From Farysia itapuensis (Eukaryota; Basidiomycota; Ustilaginomycetes; Ustilaginales; Ustilaginaceae), in the NCBI GenBank assembly GCA_023212645.1, contig JALBYC010000018.1:62001-126000 (forward strand): DNA of 64,000 nt. Direction: 5' to 3'. Positions 39,000-47,836 of the stretch are shown piece after piece. Each line of letters opens with the position of its first letter. Position 1 is the stretch's first letter. The notes beneath the pieces were generated by a model. The model saw nothing but the letters and a program-made list of their open reading frames with translations. It was not told the origin of the DNA and did not search any database. A program made the translations under genes and the position numbers.

Positions 39000-39843
39000 C
39001 CCGAGGCAAACTATCTGCCTTCAGTCCTAGAAACCCTTTGGATGAAGATCTGCGTATGCCGACAAGCTAGAGGCAAAGAGACATGAGACAAAGGCGGTTG
39101 AGCCCTGGAGTGACAAGGGCCGAGATGTATGCTGGCGATGAGAGATTGATGTGTGCTGGGGAAATGGCGATGTGAGGAGGTTGTCTGGGCGAAGAAGGAG
39201 GATGGGGCGCAGTCGGGTAGTATTACGCGTGTGAAGGCAATTCAAGCGAAGAGTTGCTTTTTTCCCTTGGCTTCTCACTGCGTCGTAGGTGATGACGAGG
39301 ACTTTGCACTCTACCAGCTGAGTTGGGCGAGGGAAGAGGGATGATTGATTGCGCAGAGAGAGCGGGCTTATTGTGTGAGTTGAGATGGGTGAGATTGGTA
39401 TTCACATTGCTGTGGGCCAGACTGGCTTGCCTTCGGTTACGGTCGGTTTGCGTCATTTTGATTGTCCGCAAGAGTTCATTTTTAGCCACGCTACCTCAAA
39501 TTAAGGCTTTCGCCCTCTGATCATCCCTGCCCTGGTCATGCCCCAGAAATGCCAAAGCCCTCTTCGCCTCGGCAAAGGCTGACAGCTGTAAGCACTACCC
39601 ACACCCACCCATGCTTCAATGGTTCGCTGCGGAAACAGTTGCGAAAGCCAAAACACCTCCGGAATCATGCTGTTAGACCTGGTTTTCACTCTGCTCACTT
39701 CGATCTCCCGCGATCACAGTGTCGATGAGGCTATTGGGAAAGATGACTAAGCCTTAGTAAGCAATTCCTCCCAAGTGCATGCAAGAACTTTTTGCCTTCT
39801 GCACTTTTCTTCTAGCGTTGTTTTTACACCCATACACAGCACC
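39000..39843. promoter_or_regulatory. Divergent promoter region histidine kinase/eIF3k
   Basis: 844 bp between opposite start codons. It is not shared as tightly as other pairs here. No repeat or ORF of note. Confidence 0.4.
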
Positions 39844-40864
39844 ATGACTTCTCCCGCCTCCTGGGTGTCGCCTGCTTCCAGGCCTGAGCACATTGAGCAG
39901 CTCATCTCGGGCGTGGATCGCTACAATCCTCAAAACCTCGATGTACTGCATGACTATCTGGCGCAGCAGCTCGACGACGAAACATATGACCTCTTGGCCA
40001 ACCTTTCGATTCTCAAATTGTAAGTCTTGATCGCGCGCCACCAAGGCGAACAGAAGGACGAAACCAATTGTGAAACACACAAGTGCAAAGCGACTGGCAG
40101 CCTGGGAGTGAAGCCCCGGGCTGACCGATGACGTGCATCCATATTAGCTCTATCTGACTTGACTTTGCCATAAGTTTCACTCTTCTGAATTGGGCCCAGA
40201 TCGACTGACCAGGCTTGCTCTTTCTTCACACAGATACCAGTTCAACCCAGCGGATTTCAACTATGTCGTCGTAATCAACATCCTACTCAAAGCGCTGGTT
40301 GCGGCGCCGTTTCCCGATTTCAGCCTATGCCTCTGCTTGCTGGGAGAAGCCCCTTTGCCAACTCTGCCTGCCAAGGCCGAGAAGCAGGCATCAACAACGG
40401 ACGAGCCTGCAGGTGATGCTTCCGAAACAAACGGCGAAACCGAGGTTGCATCGGCCGGGCACCTCACGGATCCTCTGATCGCACAATTAGCACGGCTCAG
40501 TGCGCTCCTGTTTGAGTGCAAGTTCCGAGAATTCTGGAGCACGCTCAACAGCACCGAGTTTGCAGAGATCCGAGAGTATGCTGCCAAGATTGCCGAGTTC
40601 GACAATGCTGCACGCAGAGTGGCGCTCAACTCGGTCAAGGGATCGTTTACCACGATCAGCGAAAAGCGGATCGGCGAGTACCTCGACCTGTCTGGATCCG
40701 AGCTTGCATCGTTCATCGACGCACAAGACGGCTGGAAACTCGACAATGGCAAGGTCAGTGTGCCTGCCAACCCGGACAATGAGATCAAGGCCACCGTGAT
40801 CCGCGAGGAAATCACATTGGATCAAATGAACAAGTTCCTGTCTCAGGCGCAAACCGCCAACTAG
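39844..40864 (+). CDS. EIF3K: Eukaryotic translation initiation factor 3 subunit K, two exons
   Basis: Small non-core subunit of eIF3, absent from budding yeast but common in filamentous fungi and animals. Exons are 39844-40019 and 40234-40864. The 214-nt intron (GTAAGT to CAG, phase 2) is long compared with others in the window. The 268-residue product reads RPEHIEQLISGVDRYNPQNLDVL, YDLLANLSILKL then YQFNPADFNYVVVINILLKALV, which matches human eIF3k across the junction. An Ala/Glu/Thr-rich insert (~110-140) precedes the winged-helix part. The C-terminus includes GWKLDNGKVSVPANPDNEIK. The ATG has an A at -3. Confidence 0.94.
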
Positions 40865-41934
40865 TATAGCACCAGAGTGCCAATTGAATTTGCGTGAGCA
40901 GCACCCAGAATGTGTGGTCCGTGGCGGTCCAGGGGTTGACATCGGTGATTCCCATCGGCGGATTAATGGAAAGGGCGCGCAAAGCTTGTGCCGATCTGGA
41001 ACTCAGCTCTCTGCTGCAAAATCAAACAAGCTCAGCCGTCGAAACGCGGGACGTCAAGCAACGAGTTGGGGGCAGGGGGCGGAGCGGGGCGTCGCGTCTG
41101 TTGACAAGCACTTTGCCAGTGTGCGGCACTCAACGCGACACACAAGGCACATGAGCAGTGTCTTATTGGATCTCGACGCGTTAGTTAGTGCATAATGCAT
41201 GGGCACATATCGACCCAATTTGGCTGACCAGAAACGGGTCCAAGATGCGAAAGCTCGCAAAAGGGGAATTGTGCCGTGCATTCCATCCACACCCAGAGAC
41301 GCCGACAGCTATCTGATCGTGATCCGGCCCCTGCTGCCACGCCCTGGTTTGCGCCAGATCTGGCGTTCCGGTCCTGCGATTCAACTTGTGCGAGGGTCCA
41401 AATTCTCTCGTGCGCAGACGTTTTCCCCCTCCCCCTCGTCCTCTTTCCCACACTCTACTACCACCATCTCTTTCTTTGCTCTCTGCTTGTTGTCCGCCGC
41501 ATTCTGCTTTCCTGCATCCATCGCCGTCGTCCACTTTCTGCTGTTTCTCGCATCTTGGTGCCCCCTTCTTCTTGTCACCCCTCTCGGCATTTTGCAATTA
41601 TTTCAACATCCATCCGCGTCCCGACCATCGCCGTGGGCCCTCCACTATCTCGAGCAATTGTCCGATCTATCATCGTCGGGCCGTCGATCTTGCACATTGA
41701 CAGCTAGCCTGCATGGCGCTATCTGACAGTCGCACATCACCTGGAATCTACATTTCTCTCCCTTGAGTACGCCGGGCAAGGTAGACACCAGCTGGCCGAC
41801 GTCGGGTTCCCTGTCACGCGCTGCCGTTGGGCTCGCTCATGCTGCTGTCTGCTCACCAATCTGTTGCCGAGCCATCTGCATCTAATTTAGACAAGCGCTT
41901 CTGCACTCGTACTGGCGACCTTTGGCAATCTGGC
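40865..41934. other. Long pyrimidine-rich leader/promoter of the WHI3-like gene
   Basis: 1.07 kb between the eIF3k stop and the chosen WHI3-like start. Roughly 41390-41700 is strongly CT-rich, typical of fungal transcription start regions. Several upstream ATGs and short frames are present, including one of 175 codons from 41199 without family features. A long leader with upstream ORFs would allow translational control. Confidence 0.45.
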
Positions 41935-44577
41935 ATGAGCTCGTCCGGCCCAAATCCAAGGCCTCCCCCGCCGCCCGGCCTTTATACCAACCAGCCTTCC
42001 AACACATCCAACAAGTCGACTGCACCATACCCACGCGAACAGCCACTGGACGCAGCCTCATTGGCGTTTCATTCTTCTCCGCCGCTTCAGCATCAACGTC
42101 CTCCTCTAGCAGCTCCTCGCGCCATGCCACCATATACCCATCTCAGCTCAGCACAGTCTACAGATCCAATCACTGCATCTACCGCAAGGTCTCCCTCTCC
42201 CTCGAAACGTGCCTTCAATTTCCCCGTAGGCGATCCGAGCGAAAGATGGAACTCGATTGGACAGGCCACTCAACTTCCACCACCGCGTAAGCCCTCTATC
42301 CACTCCAGCATTGGATCTGCACCCGTGGCTGAGCCCTTTCTGGGCTACAACGAACTCTTTTCTCCCAATGGGGCCCACATGCTCTCAACATCCGACATTT
42401 CAAAAGGCGCACACTCGGTGGCCTCTCTTTCCACTTCGGATCCGACGAACGCCGCATTTGCTTCCGGTGCGGGGCCTGACCCACGAGGATTCTCATTATC
42501 GCAGGACCAGGATGGATTTGCGTCGCGCTTTGGAGGGTCCGCTGCATTTCCGCCGCCGCAGGACGAGTATGCTTTTTCGTCTGCGAGCAGTAGCAATCCA
42601 CGCATGGACGACTTTGGTGGGCGGCAGTCGTTCGTAGGGCCGACCATGTCTGGGATGCCTCTGGCGGCTGGCAACATGAGTCCTCGCAGTTTGATGCACT
42701 ACCAGCAGGTGCAGGCGCAGCAGGCAACGCCAGTCCATCCTGCGCAGCAGCAAGGCGCACAGGGCGGCACCATCTCTTCTGCCGCACCAGCAGGTCCATT
42801 GGGAAACGCGGAAGAAATCACCACCGTTTTCATCGTCGGTTTCCCAGACGACATGACGGAGCGCGAGTTTGCCAACATGTTTCTCTTTGCCAAAGGCTTT
42901 GAAGCTTCCACCCTCAAAGTGCCTGCAGGCTTTACTCAGCCTGGCCCGGGTAACCGCCTGGATAATGGCCCGCTATCGGCGGGACCCGGCGGTCCGTATC
43001 AAGCGGTCAATATGCCGGGCTCGGGCGTCTACGATGCGCCCAACAATGGCGGCAATGCATGGGACGATCAGATGGCTCTGACCCGCGCCGGTGCTAGTGA
43101 CGCTTTTTCATCACTCGCCAATATGGGCAGCGTGGGCGGAGCCAATCCGAGCGCCGCCAACGCTGCAGCCGGCGGAAAGATCAAGCAGATTATCGGCTTT
43201 GCCAAGTTCCGAACACGCATCGAGGCCTTGGAAGCTCGAGATGCCCTCAACGGTCGCAAGATTGACGCGGAAAAGGGATGCGTACTCAAGACCGAGATGG
43301 CCAAGAAGAATCTGCACACAAAGCAGAGGCTTCCACCCTCCGGTCTCGAAGGCGCTGGTGCTTTTCCACCACCACCACCACCGGCACCAGGTATTGGTCC
43401 AAGTGGTCCACTGTCTCCGATCGGGCATCCGAGCCATTTGCCGTCTTTTGGCACAGCAGGACCTTACGAGCCTCGATCTGGTCCTCCTCCGGGCGTGTCT
43501 GGTGTTGCGATGCCCTTTGGACCCTTCGGGAGCAAAGGTCCATCTGCATTTGAGTCCTTTGCCAACCAGGCGAAAGCAGGCACGGGTGGAAGTGGGACGC
43601 CGGCCGATCTGATTACTCCGCAAGAAATGTTTACGGGCAGTGCAGATTTCTTCGGCCAGGGTGTGCCGCCTGGAGTTCGTGGGTCTGGCAACGAGCCGTT
43701 GGGTCGCAGCATGGCACACCACCTGCCTGGGAGCTCTGACAAGTGGGGCCCTTCAACGGGCCCACTTGACTACTACGCTCCCGATTCAGGCAGTGGATCC
43801 ATGGCTGGACCTGGTCATCGGCCGAGTATCTCGGGCTCGACTGCGATCCCGCCTGCGCAACAAGGTCGTCCAGATTGGAGTGCGATAGGTTCGCCGCCCG
43901 GTTTGCACAGCGTTAATGCTGCCCGCCCTGCTTTTCAAACGCAAGGCTCTCGAGGCGCGTCGACGAGCGATCTGCCGCCCGCACGAGGACCGGCAGTGAC
44001 TACGTCGAAGCCAGAATCGACGGGAGCGTCCGCCAGCGGGCCGTCGTCTTCCGACTCGCAGCAGCAGAGCGATACCCCGACTTCGTTAGCCTCGCGCCTC
44101 GGACAATTGGCGGTGAGCTCGCCACCTTCGGAAGACGCGTCCGGCGCTGCAAACGCGCATCCCCCTCCAGCAAGACCCAGCACGTCCAACCGCGCTTCCA
44201 GCCCAGACATGTCGAGTCCCACCGGTCGCAACGTGCTCGGCGACAACCATCCACCGGTCAACACGCTGTTTGTGGGCAACTTGCCGAGCAACGCCTCGAG
44301 TGCCGCGCTGTCGCAGCTCGAAGACCAGATGCGATGGCTCTTTGGCAGCCGCCGAGGCTTCCGCCAACTTTCCTTTCGTCTCAAATCCAACGGTCCAATG
44401 TGCTTTGTTGAGTTTGACGACGTGCATACAGCCGGCAAGGCCATGTCGGAACTCAACGGCAATACCCTGAATGGAGCGATCAAGAATGGCGGCATTCGTC
44501 TCAGTTTCAGCAAGAATCCTCTCTTCCGCATGAACTCGGGCGGTGGAGGAGGGTCAGGCACAGTCAAGGACACGTGA
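41935..44577 (+). CDS. WHI3-like RNA-binding protein with two RRMs
   Basis: 880 residues from the ATG at 41935 (MSSSGPNPRPPPPPGL, G at -3). The frame extends to an ATG at 41839 that would add 32 residues. RRM1 starts near residue 294 (TTVFIVGFPDDMTEREFANMF). It is interrupted by ~80 Gly, Pro and Asn-rich residues (~328-412) and resumes with KQIIGFAKFRTRIEALEARDAL. RRM2 (~775-861) reads NTLFVGNLPSNASSAALSQL, GPMCFVEFDDVHTAGKAM and GGIRLSFSKNPLF. It is very close to the C-terminal RRM of budding yeast Whi3, which retains cyclin mRNAs and forms RNP condensates. The remainder is Gln, Pro, Gly and Ser-rich and probably disordered. The orthologous role in growth or morphogenesis control is inferred. 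Confidence 0.88.
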   Translation: MSSSGPNPRPPPPPGLYTNQPSNTSNKSTAPYPREQPLDAASLAFHSSPPLQHQRPPLAAPRAMPPYTHLSSAQSTDPITASTARSPSPSKRAFNFPVGDPSERWNSIGQATQLPPPRKPSIHSSIGSAPVAEPFLGYNELFSPNGAHMLSTSDISKGAHSVASLSTSDPTNAAFASGAGPDPRGFSLSQDQDGFASRFGGSAAFPPPQDEYAFSSASSSNPRMDDFGGRQSFVGPTMSGMPLAAGNMSPRSLMHYQQVQAQQATPVHPAQQQGAQGGTISSAAPAGPLGNAEEITTVFIVGFPDDMTEREFANMFLFAKGFEASTLKVPAGFTQPGPGNRLDNGPLSAGPGGPYQAVNMPGSGVYDAPNNGGNAWDDQMALTRAGASDAFSSLANMGSVGGANPSAANAAAGGKIKQIIGFAKFRTRIEALEARDALNGRKIDAEKGCVLKTEMAKKNLHTKQRLPPSGLEGAGAFPPPPPPAPGIGPSGPLSPIGHPSHLPSFGTAGPYEPRSGPPPGVSGVAMPFGPFGSKGPSAFESFANQAKAGTGGSGTPADLITPQEMFTGSADFFGQGVPPGVRGSGNEPLGRSMAHHLPGSSDKWGPSTGPLDYYAPDSGSGSMAGPGHRPSISGSTAIPPAQQGRPDWSAIGSPPGLHSVNAARPAFQTQGSRGASTSDLPPARGPAVTTSKPESTGASASGPSSSDSQQQSDTPTSLASRLGQLAVSSPPSEDASGAANAHPPPARPSTSNRASSPDMSSPTGRNVLGDNHPPVNTLFVGNLPSNASSAALSQLEDQMRWLFGSRRGFRQLSFRLKSNGPMCFVEFDDVHTAGKAMSELNGNTLNGAIKNGGIRLSFSKNPLFRMNSGGGGGSGTVKDT

Positions 44578-44740
44578 ATATGACAATCAACGGATCAAAT
44601 TGTGTACATTGTGTGGTGGAAGTGAGTGATAGCTGAGATCGTTTTTGTTTTCCGCATTTTCGGTGAATTGTCTCTCTCTCCACATAGCCTTTTTGTTGCG
44701 TCTTTGCGACTTGGCACGGGTCTTGGAGCAGCGGCCGAGG

Positions 44741-45382
44741 ATGGCGGCGTCGTCGTCGGTCGAACAAGCGAATCTCGAAGACGTGCTGGTCGACTTTGAC
44801 GCGCTCAACAACGTCGAGGAGTTGGCGTATCAGCTCGGCTATACGCAGGGTTTTGACCATGGCGCCCTGCACGGGACGTTTGAGGGCCGCGATTTGGGTC
44901 GAGCCAAAGGCTTCGAGTTGTGGGAGGAGGTCGGCTTTTACCGAGGCCTGGCACAAGTCTGGAAGTCAGCCATTCAACTGGCGGAGTCCAGCAGACCCAG
45001 CTCGCGCAAACAGGCCAAGCAAGTGCAGCATCTCACCAGTCTTCTCCGTCTGATTTCCTTTTTCCCCATGAACAACACGTCGACCGACAACGCCAACGAT
45101 ACGGGCCCATCGCGGGATGTCGAGCTGGAATTGGACGACAGCGCAGCTCAAGATGCCGATGATGCCGAGTTGGCCAAGCTGGATATGCTGGCGTTGCTCG
45201 AGAGAATCCGCGCAAAGTACCGGCTCACTTGCTCAGTGTTGGGAATCGCCTCCCGTCCGCCCGGTGCAAAGACAGAGACGGACGCCGTCACGTCAACCAC
45301 GAGTACAGCAACTTCACGGCCGGACGACAAAGCTGTCTTGGTAGCAGGCAAGCTGGTCGACCCGTCACAACTACACTATTGA
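44741..45382 (+). CDS. LTO1: LTO1-like deca-GX3 protein (adaptor for ABCE1/Rli1 Fe-S maturation)
   Basis: 213 residues from the ATG at 44741 (A at -3). Residues ~28-67 carry an almost perfect GX3 array: GYTQGFDHGALHGTFEGRDL, then GRAKGF and GFYRG. This is the Yae1/Lto1 N-terminal motif. In yeast, Lto1 with Yae1 brings Rli1/ABCE1 to the cytosolic Fe-S targeting complex, so this gene supports ribosome recycling. The rest is acidic with a helical segment (LAKLDMLALLERIRAKYRL). The protein ends DPSQLHY. The family often ends in a tryptophan that docks onto the targeting complex; here the last residue is tyrosine. The gene lies 163 bp downstream of the WHI3-like stop on the same strand. Yae1 itself is an alternative, but the size and single GX3 block fit Lto1. 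Confidence 0.82.
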   Translation: MAASSSVEQANLEDVLVDFDALNNVEELAYQLGYTQGFDHGALHGTFEGRDLGRAKGFELWEEVGFYRGLAQVWKSAIQLAESSRPSSRKQAKQVQHLTSLLRLISFFPMNNTSTDNANDTGPSRDVELELDDSAAQDADDAELAKLDMLALLERIRAKYRLTCSVLGIASRPPGAKTETDAVTSTTSTATSRPDDKAVLVAGKLVDPSQLHY

Positions 45383-45607
45383 CAAGCACACGCGCGCACT
45401 ATACGCAACACATTTCAGCGGAAGGAATGCCCCCTCATCATATCTGTTATCTCTGCTTTCTGCTTTCACTCGTCTGGATTTATCGTCCTTTTTTTGTGTC
45501 CATCTTTTTGTGTTGGATTTGTGGGCGTGTGCACCGAGAGCGCGAGAGCCGTTAAATGCGATGCAGGCTGACCGGTTAACGGGGCAAGGCCAATGGAGCC
45601 GAAATAT

Positions 45608-45619
45608 GCGGGGGGGGGG
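45608..45619. repeat. Short poly-G run and CCA/CAC microsatellite upstream of IVD1
   Basis: A run of about 9-10 G lies near 45610. A CCACCACCACCACCACCAT simple repeat lies near 45651-45667, just before the IVD1 start. These are low-complexity sequences within the leader. Confidence 0.5.
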
Positions 45620-45675
45620 CGCCAGAACCCGGTCCTGACTTTCTTGGCCACCACCACCACCACCATCAATAAGCC

Positions 45676-46938
45676 ATGTCTCACGCAGTCTTACGAAATT
45701 TGATAGCAGCGCCGCTCCGTCGGTCTGCCATTCAGCGTGCCGCGCTTCCGGCTGTACAGCGTCGCGCCATGTCGTTTTACAACGTCGATGTGGCCGGCTT
45801 GACGGAGGATCAGATGGAACTGCGCGAAGCCGTCTCATCCTTTGTCGCCGCCGAACTGCCTCCGGAAAAAGCAGCGGCGATTGACCGCAACAACGAATCG
45901 CCCAAGGACATTTGGACCAAGCTTGGCGACATGGGTCTGCTCGGCATCACTGTGCCGGAAGAAGACGGAGGACTGGGCAAAGGCTATCTCGATCACACTA
46001 TTGTCATGGAGGAGCTCTCGCGCGCGTCAGGATCTGTGGCCCTCAGCTACGGTGCCCACTCGAATCTCTGCATCAACCAGCTCAACCGACACGGCACTAG
46101 GGAGCAAAAGGACAAGTATCTGCCGGACCTCATTGCCGGGCGCAAAGTCGGCAGTTTGGCCATGTCGGAGCCCGGCGCCGGGTCTGACGTTGTCAGCATG
46201 ACCACCACCGCCGTCGACAAGGGCGATCACTTCCTGCTCAACGGTGGCAAAATGTGGATCACCAACGCACCCATCTCGTCGACGTTTATCGTCTATGCAA
46301 AGACCGACCCGAAGGCTGGGTCCAAGGGCATCACGGCGCTCATTCTCGAAAAGGGCATGCAGGGTTTTACGCAGCTGCCCAAGCTGGACAAGGTCGGAAT
46401 GCGCGGGAGTGATACGTGCGAGATTCACTTTGACAGTGTGCGCGTACCCAAGGAGAACGTGCTTGGCAAAGTAAATCGGGGAGCTGCGGTGCTCATGTCT
46501 GGGCTAGATCTCGAACGACTCGTACTAAGTGGTGGACCTTTGGGATTGATGCAAGCAGCGTTTGACTACAGTACTGCCTACGCCCACGAGCGTAAACAGT
46601 TCAACCAACCTATTGCACACTTTCAGCTACTTCAGGGGAAAATCGCCGACATGTACACCAAACTCGGCGCCGCACGCTCCTACGTCTATGCAGTGGGTCG
46701 AGCCTGCGATGCGGGGAAAATTTCCCGACGTGACTGCGCAGGTTCCATCCTGTACTCTTCGGACCGTGCCGTGGAGATCACGACGGAAGCCATGCAGATC
46801 CTCGGTGGGAACGGGTACACGAACGACTACCCCGTCGCCCGCTTCTGGCGCGACGCACGTCTCTACACCGTCGGTGCTGGCACTCAGGAAATAAGACGCA
46901 TGCTCATCGGTCGCACCTTCAACGAAGAACTCGCCTGA
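45676..46938 (+). CDS. IVD1: Isovaleryl-CoA dehydrogenase, mitochondrial
   Basis: 420-residue flavoprotein of the acyl-CoA dehydrogenase family, oxidising isovaleryl-CoA to 3-methylcrotonyl-CoA in leucine breakdown. The N-terminal ~32 residues (MSHAVLRNLIAAPLRRSAIQ..) are Arg/Ala-rich without acids, a mitochondrial presequence. Family motifs are LGDMGLLGITVPEEDGGLG, SEPGAGSDVVSM, KMWITNAPISSTFIVYAKT, KVGMRGSDTCEIHF and QILGGNGYTNDYPVARFWRD. The catalytic base is the glutamate in GLDLERLVLSGGPLG (residue 280). This internal position is diagnostic for isovaleryl-CoA dehydrogenase rather than short or medium chain enzymes. Single exon, length typical. Confidence 0.95.
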   Translation: MSHAVLRNLIAAPLRRSAIQRAALPAVQRRAMSFYNVDVAGLTEDQMELREAVSSFVAAELPPEKAAAIDRNNESPKDIWTKLGDMGLLGITVPEEDGGLGKGYLDHTIVMEELSRASGSVALSYGAHSNLCINQLNRHGTREQKDKYLPDLIAGRKVGSLAMSEPGAGSDVVSMTTTAVDKGDHFLLNGGKMWITNAPISSTFIVYAKTDPKAGSKGITALILEKGMQGFTQLPKLDKVGMRGSDTCEIHFDSVRVPKENVLGKVNRGAAVLMSGLDLERLVLSGGPLGLMQAAFDYSTAYAHERKQFNQPIAHFQLLQGKIADMYTKLGAARSYVYAVGRACDAGKISRRDCAGSILYSSDRAVEITTEAMQILGGNGYTNDYPVARFWRDARLYTVGAGTQEIRRMLIGRTFNEELA

Positions 46939-47059
46939 AAAAAATAATCTCACGCGCGCACGCACGCACAGACTAGCTCTTTAGATACACCACACTGATA
47001 TCAAGAATATTCGTGTGCCGTTGGTGCAGTGAGTAAGGTGATGGGGAATCGCCGGGTTG

Positions 47060-47804
47060 TTACTGTGGAGCTTGGTTGGAGGGTGTGTTACGTCCTGCTG
47101 AGAGTAAAGCCATGAGGTTTGCGCCGTTCATTGCGTGCGACCCGACGACGGATGGTGGAGGGGACGTCGAAGTACCATGCTGTTGTTGTTGTTGTTGTTG
47201 CGGGTGTTGGTGGTGGGGGAGCGGGGGTGATTGGGCGTAGTAGGGGAAAGCAGGGCCGGTACTGCCCGTGCTGCTGTGGCTGTTGGGTCCGGGGGAGTGC
47301 GATGAGCGGTCATCGTACGGTGATCGTGACGGCGGAGGGGGAGGTGGTGGGAACCCCTGTCCCGCCAGCACTTGCTGCTGGATATGCGGAGGCATGCTCA
47401 TCAACTGCTGGTACATCTGCGGCGGCATACCGGGCGGTAAAGGCGGTCGACCGCCTGGAAAGGGCGCGACGAACCCGGGGAAAGGCCCACCACTGCCGTT
47501 ATTGGGTCCAGGACCTCCCATTCCCGGCGGAGGCACTGGCCCACCACGTCCGAGCCCAAGCGCAGCTGCAACATGCGGTGGCATCTGCTGGAATCCCATT
47601 GCGCCCACCGGAGGCCGCCCCATCAGACGCGGATCCATACCGGGTGGTGGACGACCCGGCACATTGCCACCGAATCCACCATACCCGCCTGGTCCCATCC
47701 CTGGCGAACCGACTCCACCCATCTGCTGCTGCTGCTGGCGCGGATCATTGTACGACGAGCCCGACATGCTCGGCGACGACGATCGCGCTTGCTGGTACTG
47801 CGGA

Positions 47805-47836
<32 letters not shown>

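Noticed and set aside
41199..41726. 175-codon frame with hydrophobic middle in the WHI3-like leader
   Set aside because: The hydrophobicity comes from a CT-rich leader; no homologous look, overlapping frames equally long.
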